DNA of 64,000 nt from Dyadobacter sp. CY343 (GCF_021390335.1 NZ_JAJUXK010000004.1:930001-994000); one strand, 5' to 3'. Counted from the first letter of the stretch, positions 32,100-41,963 are shown. Made by a program: numbers and translations. The notes: generated from the sequence alone by a model not told the origin.

Positions 32100-33230
32100 T
32101 TATAACCCCAGGTTTTTCAGCATTTCCCTATTCACCTTGCTGACGTCAAACTTTTCCTCGGCATATCTCCGCCCGTTTAAACCGAGTTCTACAATTTGAT
32201 CTGGATTTAAAATCAGTTCCTTCATGCATTGAGCCAATATTGTCGAATCGCCTGGGGGTACTAGAAATCCATTTGAATAACGGGGATCAGGGTTGACAAC
32301 TTCTCTGCATCCGGCCGTGTCGGTGGTAACCACTGCACGTCCGATTGATAACGCTTCAAGCAGTGCTCTTGGCGTGCCTTCACGGTACGAGGGAAGCACC
32401 ACGACCGAACTTTTTTCAATTAGCGACGGAATATCCTTTCTAAAACCCAGGTAAGTTACTACCTCTCCTTTTAGAAGATTATCGAGCAGGTCAGCATCAA
32501 TGCGATCGATGTTCTGCTCTTCAAACTCACCAGCCAGATAAAACTTAACTTCGGGGTAGTGTCTGCGGATTATTTTCACTGCATCATAGTACTCTTTAAC
32601 TCCCTTCGATTTGATCAGCCTCCCTACCATCAAAAATGTAATGCTGGACAGGTTTACTTGCTTAAATGGATACCTGGATAAATTTACGCCCGACCCGTTT
32701 ACAACCTTCGTTTTTTCAGCTGGTACCAACCCCATTTTTACAAGCAGGTCCCGATCATCCGGATTATGAAAAATCACATTTCTATTGCATTTCAAAGCAT
32801 TTTTAAGTAAAAAGTGCACAACCTTTTTATGTCCTTTTTCAACATTTTCACCTTCGACAAAATTGTATCCAAGTCCTGTCAGCATTGAACAGATTTCCTT
32901 AATTCCCGAAAGGAAAGCGATCATACTCCCGAAAATGACCGGCTTGATGGTATACCCAAAAAACAATGAAGGCTTTTCCCTGCCGATTACTTTAAACAGA
33001 AACATACAATAAGCCAGATCTTCAAGGATTGATATGTTATTCGGCTTCAAATTGCTTTCAAAAACCGTAACACCGATTGACTGCAGATCATCGCGGATTT
33101 CCCCATCGCTTATAACAGGAGAAACTAGCACGACGCGATGATCTTTAACCATTTCCCTTAATAAATCTCCCCTAAATGCTACAACCGAGCGAGGCGGGCC
33201 GCAGGCGACCAAAATCGTTTTCAAAGCCAT
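32100..33230 (-). CDS. Glycosyltransferase family 4 (PglA/WbpU-like)
   Basis: A 376-residue retaining glycosyltransferase with GT-B fold. The N-terminal domain has ILVACGPPRSVVAFRGDLL, FFGYTIKPVIFGSMIA and SMLTGLGYNF, the pattern of PglA-type lipid-linked oligosaccharide transferases. The C-terminal nucleotide-sugar domain has FLMVGRLIKSKGVKEYYDA and the EX7E motif EGTPRALLEALSIGRAVV near 283-300. It acts at the cytoplasmic face on an undecaprenyl-PP-sugar acceptor. It is divergent from the epimerase gene; together with the next three genes it forms a glycan cluster beside the tRNA array. Confidence 0.9.
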   Translation of the reverse strand: MALKTILVACGPPRSVVAFRGDLLREMVKDHRVVLVSPVISDGEIRDDLQSIGVTVFESNLKPNNISILEDLAYCMFLFKVIGREKPSLFFGYTIKPVIFGSMIAFLSGIKEICSMLTGLGYNFVEGENVEKGHKKVVHFLLKNALKCNRNVIFHNPDDRDLLVKMGLVPAEKTKVVNGSGVNLSRYPFKQVNLSSITFLMVGRLIKSKGVKEYYDAVKIIRRHYPEVKFYLAGEFEEQNIDRIDADLLDNLLKGEVVTYLGFRKDIPSLIEKSSVVVLPSYREGTPRALLEALSIGRAVVTTDTAGCREVVNPDPRYSNGFLVPPGDSTILAQCMKELILNPDQIVELGLNGRRYAEEKFDVSKVNREMLKNLGL

Positions 33231-33332
33231 TCTAATGTAAAAATTCTACAAGTACATTTAAGTTACTATTTGCTTTCGAATATTAGTTATTTTAATGCCC
33301 AAAATGCACTATTCACATGATCGCATTCCCTT

Positions 33333-34328
33333 ATGAATCTATCAGTATTACGCTCGGGTAAACGGCCCAGTGTACTTGTTACCGGCGGTGCTGGCTTTAT
33401 CGGGAGCCACCTGGTGCCGGCTTTTTTAAAAATCGGATTCAAAGTTCAGGTTCTGGATAACCTTTCAACCGGTCTATTAGAAAATCTTCCCGTCCATCCG
33501 GATTTGTCTTTTAATCAAGCAAGCATTCTGGACGAAGCTGAGATGCGAAATCTGGGAAAATTTGACCTCGTAGTTCATCTGGCCAGCATTGTCGGAATGA
33601 AACTTGCCAAACAAGATCCAATACTTACTTACAAGACTGCGATCAAGGGTACCGAAAACGTCCTGAGATACACTGGCGACACTCCTGTCGTTCTGTGTTC
33701 TTCGTCGTCCGTATATGGACTTTCGGACACGGGCACAAGGATGCGGGAAGATGCAGAAATTGCAGAAAATAGCCTACTAGATTACGATGGAGGCATACTG
33801 GGTTATGCTTGCGGCAAGCGCCATATGGAAGAACTGGGTATTGCGGCCTCAGCTTCTGGCAGGCAGGTGCTTATCCTTCGACCTTTCAATGTCATCGGAG
33901 TAGGGCAGGTGGGTACTTATGGAATGGTTGTTCCTACGTTTATTGGAGCGGCAATGGCAGGTATGCCACTGCGCGTATTTGGAGATGGGAATCAATCGCG
34001 TTGTTTTAGTGATGTGACTACATTTGTACAATCCTTAATACAATTGTTGTCGACAAAGATGGCATGGCGGCCAGGCCATAACATTGTCAATCTCGGTTCC
34101 GACCAGACGGTTAGCATAAATTTGCTGGCACTGAAAATAATCAATGCCGTCGGCTCATCGTCTGTAATTGAATACGTGCCTTTCAAAACCGTATTTCCCG
34201 GGCAAAAAGATGTACAAAACAGGCTCCCTGATATTTCTTATTCAAAAACCCTCATCGGTGATATCAACTGGCCGATCATTGATGATGTTATTAAAACCTT
34301 CCTTGACGTTAAAAGCATTGCTTCATGA
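33333..34328 (+). CDS. NAD-dependent epimerase/dehydratase (extended SDR)
   Basis: A 331-residue extended SDR with the NAD motif TGGAGFIGSHLV at residues 17-28. The catalytic triad context is CSSSSVYGLSDTG (Ser) and YACGKRHMEELG (Tyr/Lys, near residues 156-160). The C-terminal part has the substrate-domain pattern FGDGNQSRCFSDVTTFV. It probably makes a nucleotide-sugar (UDP-sugar 4-epimerase or dehydratase). It overlaps the next gene by 4 bp (ATGA). Confidence 0.9.
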   Translation: MNLSVLRSGKRPSVLVTGGAGFIGSHLVPAFLKIGFKVQVLDNLSTGLLENLPVHPDLSFNQASILDEAEMRNLGKFDLVVHLASIVGMKLAKQDPILTYKTAIKGTENVLRYTGDTPVVLCSSSSVYGLSDTGTRMREDAEIAENSLLDYDGGILGYACGKRHMEELGIAASASGRQVLILRPFNVIGVGQVGTYGMVVPTFIGAAMAGMPLRVFGDGNQSRCFSDVTTFVQSLIQLLSTKMAWRPGHNIVNLGSDQTVSINLLALKIINAVGSSSVIEYVPFKTVFPGQKDVQNRLPDISYSKTLIGDINWPIIDDVIKTFLDVKSIAS

Positions 34329-35659
34329 TTGATAATCACAACGAAGTTGTACTTCTTGGGGCAGGCATTACTGGTCTGGCCGCTGCGAGTGAACTGGGTG
34401 AAAGTGCGACGGTTTTTGAAAGATCAGAAAGGCCGGGAGGATTGGTAAAATCTCACTGTTTCAACGACGGATATTGGTTTGACCATGTGCTGCACATTTT
34501 CCACTGCAACAAACCGGACATTCTAAAAAAGGTAAATGAAATCGTTGGTCCGCTACTCGCGGAATGTCCCCCTGTGGCATGGATCGAGACAGCTGCTGGT
34601 GTAGTTCGTTATCCTTTTCAGCTCAATCTAGGCAGTTTGTCGACAGAAGCGAAAATTAATTGCGTTAAAGACTTTTCACACGCATTTTACCAGCAAAAGG
34701 ATTTTTCAGGAATGTCTTATGGCGAATACCTGACGAATGCGTTTGGAAAAACCATGTGCGATCTTTTTTACTATCCATACAATGAAAAGCTTTGGAAACT
34801 TCCGCTGGATGAGATTTCCACAAATGGTCAGCTATGGAACTTGCACCGACCTTCCTTCGATGAAATCCTCCGCGGCTTAGTTGAGCCAAATGTCCTGCGG
34901 GAAACTTATAATACGAATGCATTTTACCCGCGGCCTGAGATCAACGCACCGTTACGAGGTATGGAAATCCTTTCACAAGGTTTTAGCAGGAAAGTAAAAA
35001 AGCTGAATTTGAGTTCGGAGATCGTCCACGTTAACCCACGAAAGAGAACTGTTTCATACGCCCGGAATGGGCAGGTGAATGAATACGGGTATGATCGCCA
35101 TTGTCTGTCTACTATTCCATTGCCGGCTTTAATGCATTTATGCGAAGGAGTACCCGATCATTTACTGAGAGACGTGAAAAAGCTGAAATGGGTCAAAGTG
35201 CTTTCCATTGCCCTTTCAATTAAAGGTGCCAGACCTGTAAATCCTGGCTGCTGGCGCTATTTCACTGACTCCGAAGCGCCGTTTACCAGATTGGTATTCA
35301 TGACTGAATTTGACACCAACAATGCGCCTGAAGAAGGTTGGGGACTGTTGGTAGAAATCCCGTTGAGCGCCGATGATCCATCTGCACTGGAAGAGCCGAT
35401 TCAGGAAAAAGCGATTAAAGCTATCAAAAAGGCTGGTTTCGTTTCAGACGACCACGAGATTATTGGGATTCACAAATGGCTTGCAGATCCTGCATATGTC
35501 GTATTTACTCCTGAAACACGCCAGATCATAGATCATTGCCACGAATATCTTGCGCAATTTGATATTACGTCTGGCGGCAGATACGGCAGCTGGGAATATT
35601 CTTCCATGTCAAGAAATATTGAGGATGGATTCGAAATCGGCAAAAAACTACGCGGATGA
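34325..35659 (+). CDS. FAD-dependent protoporphyrinogen oxidase/UGM-like protein of a glycan cluster
   Basis: A 444-residue flavoprotein with the N-terminal motif VVLLGAGITGLAAASELG (GxGxxG at 12-17), then TVFERSERPGGLVKSHCF, and a C-terminal FAD-binding stretch near RYGSWEYSSMSRNIEDGFEIG. It resembles the amine-oxidase/UDP-galactopyranose-mutase-like flavoproteins encoded in surface polysaccharide clusters. The exact reaction is unknown. Start and stop overlap neighbours by 4 bp on both sides, giving strong translational coupling. Confidence 0.85.
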   Translation: MIDNHNEVVLLGAGITGLAAASELGESATVFERSERPGGLVKSHCFNDGYWFDHVLHIFHCNKPDILKKVNEIVGPLLAECPPVAWIETAAGVVRYPFQLNLGSLSTEAKINCVKDFSHAFYQQKDFSGMSYGEYLTNAFGKTMCDLFYYPYNEKLWKLPLDEISTNGQLWNLHRPSFDEILRGLVEPNVLRETYNTNAFYPRPEINAPLRGMEILSQGFSRKVKKLNLSSEIVHVNPRKRTVSYARNGQVNEYGYDRHCLSTIPLPALMHLCEGVPDHLLRDVKKLKWVKVLSIALSIKGARPVNPGCWRYFTDSEAPFTRLVFMTEFDTNNAPEEGWGLLVEIPLSADDPSALEEPIQEKAIKAIKKAGFVSDDHEIIGIHKWLADPAYVVFTPETRQIIDHCHEYLAQFDITSGGRYGSWEYSSMSRNIEDGFEIGKKLRG

Positions 35660-36645
35660 ACTGGCCACTGATATTCGGCGTCTCACTTGTTGCGGGCACA
35701 TTATTTACGTGGCTTGTCCGCACTTTTGCATTAAAAAATAACATTGTCAACAAGCCTAATCCCATTGTTCCGCAACATGTAAAGCCGGTTGCCTACCTCG
35801 GCGGACTTGGCATCTTCCTGGGCGGAGTAACTTCGCTTGCCATAATATACTACTTTGAATTGCTCTCCTTTCCGGAAGCCGGAGCTGCATTAGGCGCCGC
35901 CGGATTTTTGATACTGGGCATATTTGATGATCTGAACGTGTATAGCGCTCGAAAGAAATTCGCCATTCAACTAATACTTGCATTTGCTAGTGTGGCTTTC
36001 GGTGTAAAAGCAGCATTTACGAATATAGCTGCCATCGATTTTCTGCTTTCTGCATTCTGGATCTTGGTACTGGTAAATGCGGCTAACCTGACCGATGTAT
36101 GCGATGGCCTGGTAGGCGGTTTATGTTTGATCACATTTATGTTCCTGGCTATTACTAACCAGGAACAGGCTGGCTTCGCATTACTTATTTCCGGAAGTAT
36201 ATTGGGTTTTTTGATCTTCAACTCGCCAAGAGCCAGCATATTTTTGGGTGATGCTGGTTCTCACATGCTTGGATTCGTGCTGGCAGCTATAACACTGCTT
36301 CGCTTCGAACATAGTCCCACACTTGCAGAATTTGGGAGTTTCCTGCTTGTTCCGGGAGTTATGCTTTTTGAACTTGCATTTTTGACTGTAGTTCGCATTC
36401 AAAAGGGACTCGCCTGGTGGAAAGGAAGTCCTGACCATTTTTCCCTTCGCCTGCAAAGCGCAGGCTTTACGAGGTGGCAGACTGATGTGATCGCATGGAC
36501 AGCGCAGGTATTTATTTTGATAGTCGCTTTTTACACTTCTAATGTTGGTATCATTTACCAACTCGCATTATATCTAACACTTTTTGCAGCTCTGTCTTTC
36601 AGCTGGCAATACTTACTCCGTCATGAAGTGCAAAGGCGTACTTAG
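35656..36645 (+). CDS. WecA/MraY-type undecaprenyl-phosphate sugar-1-phosphate transferase
   Basis: A 329-residue polytopic protein of the polyprenyl-phosphate N-acetylhexosamine-1-phosphate transferase family, with about 10 TMs. Conserved loops are FGIFDDLNVYSARKKF near 93-108 (DD motif), NAANLTDVCDGLVGGL near 138-153 (the Asp-rich NxxNxxDG loop) and FLGDAGSHMLGF near 197. It would start lipid-linked glycan synthesis on undecaprenyl phosphate. It is the last gene of the ATGA-coupled cluster. Confidence 0.92.
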   Translation: MNWPLIFGVSLVAGTLFTWLVRTFALKNNIVNKPNPIVPQHVKPVAYLGGLGIFLGGVTSLAIIYYFELLSFPEAGAALGAAGFLILGIFDDLNVYSARKKFAIQLILAFASVAFGVKAAFTNIAAIDFLLSAFWILVLVNAANLTDVCDGLVGGLCLITFMFLAITNQEQAGFALLISGSILGFLIFNSPRASIFLGDAGSHMLGFVLAAITLLRFEHSPTLAEFGSFLLVPGVMLFELAFLTVVRIQKGLAWWKGSPDHFSLRLQSAGFTRWQTDVIAWTAQVFILIVAFYTSNVGIIYQLALYLTLFAALSFSWQYLLRHEVQRRT

Positions 36646-36886
36646 CAATCAAAATACTTTTTGCATTAATCCGGTATACCGAGCAATAAGCAAGAGCAAG
36701 CTAATCTTCAAAAAAGGGGATTTTTGAATCATTGAACTGGCAATTAAATTCCCCAGTTTTAGATTATTGTAAAAATTTGCGATTTGGTATGGCATTAACA
36801 ATCAGCGTATTAATATCATTACGTTAAACCAAAAGCATTAGCACAACAATTGTATTGCATATCAACAAATATCAACCCGCAATACA

Positions 36887-38125
36887 ATGCAAATGTTCTC
36901 AGGTCTTGGTCGTTCCAGGTACATCCCACTCCTCGTTCTTTTTACGCTTGCTATCCTGCAATCCTGCCGGAAAAATCCGAAGGAAATGACAAGCGCCGAA
37001 CTGGCCGAAGCAATCACAGAAAAAAATTACGATAAGCTCCTGGAATTCTCCAAGAAAGTTGGGGTAGACCCGGAGAAGTTCTCAGCGAAAGACAGGGTAG
37101 CGCCGGTATATGCGCTGCTGGAAGAGATTGGTTTTGGGCATAAACCTGCGATCAGATTTACCCAGAAAAAAATTGAAGTAGATACAGTTATGCTACGTGC
37201 AGCCGCAGAAGAATTGGTGGAAGGTAAGGCTATTGAGAAAGTAATGGAAAAGCTGGAACCTGTTTTTCCAGTTTATAATAACCTGAAAGTCAACTATGCC
37301 CGGTTACTGAAAGAGAGCAAATATGACAGCGCTGCCTACGTGGCTGAGTCCATGAATGCGTACCGGTGGATTCACAGACAAACTAAAAATGCGCCTCGTT
37401 TTGTCATGGTCAACATCCGCGGGGCTTACTTAACAGCGATGGATTCTGCCGGGAAAAATGTTCTGACCATGCGCACCGTAGTCGGAAAAGCGGATACACC
37501 GACGCCAACTATCGACACTTACGCGACAAGTATTGTAACGCACCCATACTGGAATGTGCCAAAAAGCATTGCGATCAAGGAAATTCTGCCAAAAGCCGCC
37601 AGTGATCCTGAATATTTATCAAGAAACAGGATTGAGGTGATCGATAACAGCGGTCAGGTTGTGAACCCGGAAGATATTGACTGGGAGGAAATGAAGGAAA
37701 AGAAGTTCCCCTATCGTTTCAGACAGGAAACCGGAGAAGATAATTCGCTGGGTCTATTGAAAGTTGAGATCAAAAATCCATTGGCGATTTATTTGCATGA
37801 CACCAATGCCAGGTATCTTTTCGCTAGCAATCAAAGGTGGAGAAGTCACGGTTGCGTGCGTGTGCAGCGCCCCACTGAGTTGGCTAATTATATGGCTGGT
37901 ACTGAATTGCTGGGAGATGATTTTATGACTGAACCGGATACAGTTTCAACTCCTCCGAAATGGCACAAGCTGCAAGTCAGGATTCCTGTATTCCTGTTAT
38001 ATCTGGGAGCGGATTGTAATGAAAAAGGAGACTTGCTTTATTTTCCCGATATATATAAGAGAGGATCACCTAAGGCGCGTTTGACGTTGTCCAAAGACAA
38101 ACCGGCCAGCAAAGGCGACGCCTGA
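36887..38125 (+). CDS. L,D-transpeptidase lipoprotein (YkuD domain)
   Basis: A 412-residue lipoprotein with signal YIPLLVLFTLAILQSC (lipobox Cys at about 26), a helical N-terminal domain (about 35-150), and a YkuD catalytic domain (about 165-350). The active-site motif is RWRSHGCVRVQRPTEL near residue 320 (SHGCxR with catalytic Cys). It cross-links or attaches proteins to peptidoglycan via 3-3 or L,D linkages. The last 88 bp overlap the tail of the opposite-strand L,D-transpeptidase gene. Confidence 0.9.
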   Translation: MQMFSGLGRSRYIPLLVLFTLAILQSCRKNPKEMTSAELAEAITEKNYDKLLEFSKKVGVDPEKFSAKDRVAPVYALLEEIGFGHKPAIRFTQKKIEVDTVMLRAAAEELVEGKAIEKVMEKLEPVFPVYNNLKVNYARLLKESKYDSAAYVAESMNAYRWIHRQTKNAPRFVMVNIRGAYLTAMDSAGKNVLTMRTVVGKADTPTPTIDTYATSIVTHPYWNVPKSIAIKEILPKAASDPEYLSRNRIEVIDNSGQVVNPEDIDWEEMKEKKFPYRFRQETGEDNSLGLLKVEIKNPLAIYLHDTNARYLFASNQRWRSHGCVRVQRPTELANYMAGTELLGDDFMTEPDTVSTPPKWHKLQVRIPVFLLYLGADCNEKGDLLYFPDIYKRGSPKARLTLSKDKPASKGDA

Positions 38126-38817
38126 AGATATTTTTGGTTGGCAGAATATATAAACAGACCTGCGCCGCCATATAGTAAGTCGATGATTTTTTTAGAATCC
38201 TCCACAGAAACAGCCGGACAACCGAGGCTTCGTCCCAATCGGCCGGTATTCTTAATAAAAGATTCGCTTACATAATCAGCACCATGCATAACGATCGCCC
38301 TTTCCAAAGCGCGGTCGTTTATGCCTTTTTCCACACCTTCGAGCCTTAAAGACAAACCGTGCTTGCCCTGATAAGTACCAAGTGTCTTATAAAAACCTAA
38401 GCTGGATTGATAGGAAGAATTATCATTAGAAAACTTCTCTGCGAACTCCTGACCAGAGTTCCTACCGTGTGCGACGTACGTGTTGAATAGCACTTTTTTC
38501 TTCAAAAGATCAATCACATACAACCTCTTATTGCGGGAAGACTGGGTAAAATCGGCAATAGCGAGTATCTGATTTTGCAGGTCCATTTTTTGGAAACCAA
38601 ACCAAGCACAGTAAAATGCTGATTCCGAAAGCCCCTGTTCTTTTAAGTTTAAAGAATCATACAAAGAAACCCATTCCGGGCGGGCTATTGAATCTGAATC
38701 TGCGACACTGATTTTTCTTGGAGAAGAAGTGTCTGTGAACGGATTGATCTGCTGGATACCTAAGGAAATACTAAGCGCAATGATCACCGCCACAAAAACC
38801 GCATGAGCCTTCGTCAT
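38038..38817 (-). CDS. Murein L,D-transpeptidase catalytic domain protein (YkuD_2-type)
   Basis: A 259-residue secreted protein with an N-terminal signal/TM (AHAVFVAVIIALSISLGIQQ) and a YkuD_2 domain. The domain holds FQKMDLQNQILAIADFTQSS, HGRNSGQEFAEKFSN and the active-site motif GRSLGCPAVSVEDSKKIIDLL near residues 193-213. It is a different subfamily from the 36887 gene. Its last 30 residues (YLQASPLLAGL...) are read from DNA that also encodes the C-terminus of that gene on the other strand. Confidence 0.88.
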   Translation of the reverse strand: MTKAHAVFVAVIIALSISLGIQQINPFTDTSSPRKISVADSDSIARPEWVSLYDSLNLKEQGLSESAFYCAWFGFQKMDLQNQILAIADFTQSSRNKRLYVIDLLKKKVLFNTYVAHGRNSGQEFAEKFSNDNSSYQSSLGFYKTLGTYQGKHGLSLRLEGVEKGINDRALERAIVMHGADYVSESFIKNTGRLGRSLGCPAVSVEDSKKIIDLLYGGAGLFIYSANQKYLQASPLLAGLSLDNVKRALGDPLLYISGK

Positions 38818-38910
38818 TTCTTGTCGTTTTGTTGGAAAAAATTGATTTCAACTGGTAGTTTAACAGGTAGAGGGTTAACAGGCAGGTTGACACTAATGGT
38901 TCCTAAAAAT

Positions 38911-38942
38911 GAAAAAAGAGCCACTAAACAGCTGATTTAGTG
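38911..38942 (-). terminator. Terminator of the aminotransferase-tyrA operon
   Basis: On the minus strand, CACTAAA / TTTAGTG stem with a 7-nt loop, followed by GCTCTTTTTTC. It starts 24 bp after the tyrA stop. Confidence 0.75.
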
Positions 38943-38965
38943 ACGCTTACAAAGCATCGAATTTT

Positions 38966-39823
38966 TTATTTTTTCTCAATACCCGCCAGTATCCGGCCGA
39001 TATCGTTGGCGCGACTCATGAAATTGAGACTGGTATCGAGATCTTTGTTATCAATTGCTTCTTTGAACCGCTTCAATAATTCAATATAGTCGCCTAACGC
39101 TTTGGAGACATTATTTTTGTTTTGGTCAAAGATAGGTGCCCACATTTGCGGCGAGCTTTTGGCCAGCCTCACAGTCGAAGAAAAACCGGTACTCGCCATA
39201 TCGAATATCGCTTTCTCATCTGCTTCTTTGTCCAAAACCGTCAGGCCAAGTGCAAAAGAACTGATGTGGCTCAAATGGGAAACGTAGGCCAAATGCAGAT
39301 CGTGCTCGACCGGTTTCATGTAGTGGATCTTCATGCCGGCATCTCGCAAAAACGTTTCTACCAGCCCCAACGACTCAGGATTACTCTTTTCTTTATCGCA
39401 AATGATCACGTTTTTATGCGGCAAAAGCTCCTTGAATGCAGCGCCCGGACCTGAATCTTCCGTTCCGGCCATTGGGTGAACCGCCACGAACTGAGCTCTT
39501 TTAGGATGCGTGTCAGCGAGCTGGCAAATCAGTTCTTTGGTTGAGCCCAGATCCATTATCGTGCGGCCCTCGGGTAAAAGATCGAGCATGGGAGGAAGCA
39601 GTTTACAAATGGCGTCCACGGGTGTGGCAAGCACATTCAACTCTGCTATTTGTAAAGCTTCTTCCAGACTAACTATCTCGTCGACAATACCTTTCGCAAG
39701 TGCGATCTTCTGATTTACACCGGAGTTATCTACTCCGACAAACCTTACATTAGGATATTTTTCACGCAAAGCCAGGGCAAATGAGCCGCCCAACAAGCCA
39801 ATCCCGATAATACTAACTACCAT
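38966..39823 (-). CDS. tyrA: Prephenate dehydrogenase
   Basis: A 285-residue TyrA that converts prephenate to 4-hydroxyphenylpyruvate with NAD(P). The Rossmann motif is ISIIGIGLLGGSFALALREK at residues 4-23. Catalytic-region motifs are VHPMAGTEDSGPGAAF near 117-132 and HDLHLAYVSHLSHISSFAL near 180-198 (HxxHxxxxSHLPH). There is no ACT or chorismate mutase domain. It is 15 bp downstream of an aminotransferase, giving the last two steps of tyrosine synthesis in one operon. Confidence 0.93.
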   Translation of the reverse strand: MVVSIIGIGLLGGSFALALREKYPNVRFVGVDNSGVNQKIALAKGIVDEIVSLEEALQIAELNVLATPVDAICKLLPPMLDLLPEGRTIMDLGSTKELICQLADTHPKRAQFVAVHPMAGTEDSGPGAAFKELLPHKNVIICDKEKSNPESLGLVETFLRDAGMKIHYMKPVEHDLHLAYVSHLSHISSFALGLTVLDKEADEKAIFDMASTGFSSTVRLAKSSPQMWAPIFDQNKNNVSKALGDYIELLKRFKEAIDNKDLDTSLNFMSRANDIGRILAGIEKK

Positions 39824-39838
39824 ATTGATATCATTGAC

Positions 39839-40996
39839 TTAGCTTTTAATTCTTTCCACGGCCTCCCAGATCCGCTCTTTCGGCAAACAAAGCGACAACC
39901 GGATATAGCGCTGACCTTTCGGCCCGAATATGAAACCGGGCGCAATAAAAACGTGCTTTTCCAAGAGCGCTTCATTCACCAGCTTTTCAGCAGATTCAAC
40001 CGAATCCGGTAGTTTTCCCCACAGGAACATTCCTTCCTGCTTTGGGTCCCAGGTACAACCGAGCGCATTCAAAAGTGCTTCAGAAGCTTCCAAACGGCCC
40101 TGGTAAACCGCATTCCTTTCTGCGTGCCATTCATCAGAATTGTATAAAGCCGCTACCGCCGCTTCCTGCATTGCCCAGAACATCCCTGAATCAACATTGC
40201 TTTTGATTGTCAGCACTGCATTAATATAAGGCTTCGCCGCCGCCAGCCAGCCCATTCGCCAGCCTGCCATGTTATGCGACTTACTCATCGAATTCAACTC
40301 CATCGCTACTTCCTTCGCTCCCTCGACAGACAGCAAACTGATCGGCTGCCTTTTGTTCAGGATCAGACTGTAAGGATTGTCGTGACAAAGCAGTATCTGG
40401 TATTTTTTGGCAAAAGCTACTGCATTTTCAAACAGCTCCAAAGTGGCGGGTGCACCCGTCGGCATGTGCGGATAGTTGAGCCACATGATCTTTGTTTTGT
40501 CGCTCACCAGACTTTCCATTGCATTCCAATCGGGCTGCCAGCCATTTTCTTCCTGCAACGGATACTCTTTCACAACAGCACCAACCATTTGACTAACGGC
40601 ACGATAGGCAGGATACCCGAGCTCCGGCACCAGCACTTCGTCGCCGGGATCGAGGAAGGTGAGACTAATATGTGTAATACCCTCTTTGGAACCGATTAAA
40701 GGCAGTATTTCCGAGTTAGGGTCGAGTTTAACTTTGTAATTGTGATCATAAAAGTCGGCAATCGCATTGCGAAAAGCGGGGGTACCTGTATAAGACTGAT
40801 AACCATGCGCATTCGGTTTCAATATGGCTGACGACAACGCTTCAAGCGTCGCTTCCGACGGCATCATGTCGGGATTACCAATTCCCAGATTGATAACATC
40901 ACGCCCTTCGGCGATGAGTTTGCGCACTTCGGCAAGCTTCACTGAAAAATAGTATTCAGAAGTTTGCTTTGTACGCCGGGCGGTTTCTATGATCAT
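39839..40996 (-). CDS. Class I/II PLP-dependent aminotransferase
   Basis: A 385-residue fold-type I aminotransferase. Substrate-binding features are VINLGIGNPDMMPSEATLEAL near the N-terminus, the PLP-ring segment NYPHMPTGA near residue 168, and the Schiff-base Lys in NSMSKSHNMAGWRMGWL near 236. Arg for the substrate carboxylate is in GQRYIRLSLCL near the C-terminus. With tyrA directly downstream it is probably an aromatic or broad-specificity aminotransferase acting on 4-hydroxyphenylpyruvate. The family also includes LL-diaminopimelate aminotransferases, so specificity is not certain. Confidence 0.88.
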   Translation of the reverse strand: MIIETARRTKQTSEYYFSVKLAEVRKLIAEGRDVINLGIGNPDMMPSEATLEALSSAILKPNAHGYQSYTGTPAFRNAIADFYDHNYKVKLDPNSEILPLIGSKEGITHISLTFLDPGDEVLVPELGYPAYRAVSQMVGAVVKEYPLQEENGWQPDWNAMESLVSDKTKIMWLNYPHMPTGAPATLELFENAVAFAKKYQILLCHDNPYSLILNKRQPISLLSVEGAKEVAMELNSMSKSHNMAGWRMGWLAAAKPYINAVLTIKSNVDSGMFWAMQEAAVAALYNSDEWHAERNAVYQGRLEASEALLNALGCTWDPKQEGMFLWGKLPDSVESAEKLVNEALLEKHVFIAPGFIFGPKGQRYIRLSLCLPKERIWEAVERIKS

Positions 40997-41143
40997 TATG
41001 TACTGAATTTCGCTTTGAGCACTTGGCGGCCAGCGGTTAAAGGATCGACCAGCCTGGTCGAAACGGCGCGCAATTTACGATATTTTCCCGATCAGGCGGA
41101 TTTCCGGCGTGTGTATGCCAAACAAAAACCTTTAAATTGCAAG

Positions 41144-41896
41144 ATGAACTTTCGGTACCTGATTCCATTGATTGCGCTGATTCTGGCGGGCTGTTCCAAA
41201 CCGTCGGAAAAAATAATCGTGGCCACCGCTGCTAACGTGCAGTATGTAATGAAGGAGATCAAGGTTGAATTTGAGAAAGAAACGGGAAAGCAGATCGAGA
41301 TCGTAGTCGGCTCGTCGGGCAATCTCACTACCCAAATTCGTGAGGGCGCGCCTTTCGATGTATTCGTTTCAGCGGATACTAAATACCCGGACGAAATTTT
41401 TAAAAATGGCGGCTCAGACGAAAAACCGAGAGTTTATGCGTTAGGTTCTTTGGTGTTATGGTCAAAAAACATCCCGCAGGCAAAACTGAATACTGCATTA
41501 TTATCTACTGAAAAAATCAGGAAAATAGCAGTACCCAATCCTAAAACGGCGCCTTACGGAGTTGCAGCAATAGATGTACTAAAATCACAAAAACTATACG
41601 ATCAAACCGAACCCAAACTGGTGTACGGCGAAAGTACCGCGCAAACCGCACAGTATATTATGTCGGGCTCGGCAGAAGTCGGGTTTAATGCCTTATCAAT
41701 AGTACTCTCGCCAGAAATGAGGAATAAGGGGTATTATATAGTGGTAGATTCAATCTTATACCAACCAATAGAACAAGCTGCGATTTTATTAAAACATAGC
41801 GACGATTCCCCCAAAAAAGAGTCCAGCCAAAAATTCTACGATTTTCTATTTTCCGAAAAAGGCAAAGCCATTTTAAAGAAATACGGCTATAAATAG
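41144..41896 (+). CDS. modA: Molybdate ABC transporter substrate-binding protein
   Basis: A 250-residue lipoprotein-type ModA (signal NFRYLIPLIALILAGC, start at 41144, not the upstream ATG at 40964). The mature protein has the ModA oxyanion-site pattern ATAANVQYVMKEIKVEFEKETGKQIEIVVGSSGNL and DVFVSADTKYPDEI. The C-terminal half has SAEVGFNALSIV. It binds molybdate or tungstate in the periplasm. It is followed by modB and modC in the same direction. Confidence 0.93.
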   Translation: MNFRYLIPLIALILAGCSKPSEKIIVATAANVQYVMKEIKVEFEKETGKQIEIVVGSSGNLTTQIREGAPFDVFVSADTKYPDEIFKNGGSDEKPRVYALGSLVLWSKNIPQAKLNTALLSTEKIRKIAVPNPKTAPYGVAAIDVLKSQKLYDQTEPKLVYGESTAQTAQYIMSGSAEVGFNALSIVLSPEMRNKGYYIVVDSILYQPIEQAAILLKHSDDSPKKESSQKFYDFLFSEKGKAILKKYGYK

Positions 41897-41963
41897 CAGC
41901 AATCATCCCCGTTCCACAACGGCTCATTCAATCATTCAGTCATTCAAAATTCAATCATTTAAA

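Noticed and set aside
36646..36886. Second att site or tRNA fragment closing a genomic island
   Set aside because: No match to the tRNA-Arg tail is visible here; the 241-bp gap is AT-rich with no gene or repeat that I can see.
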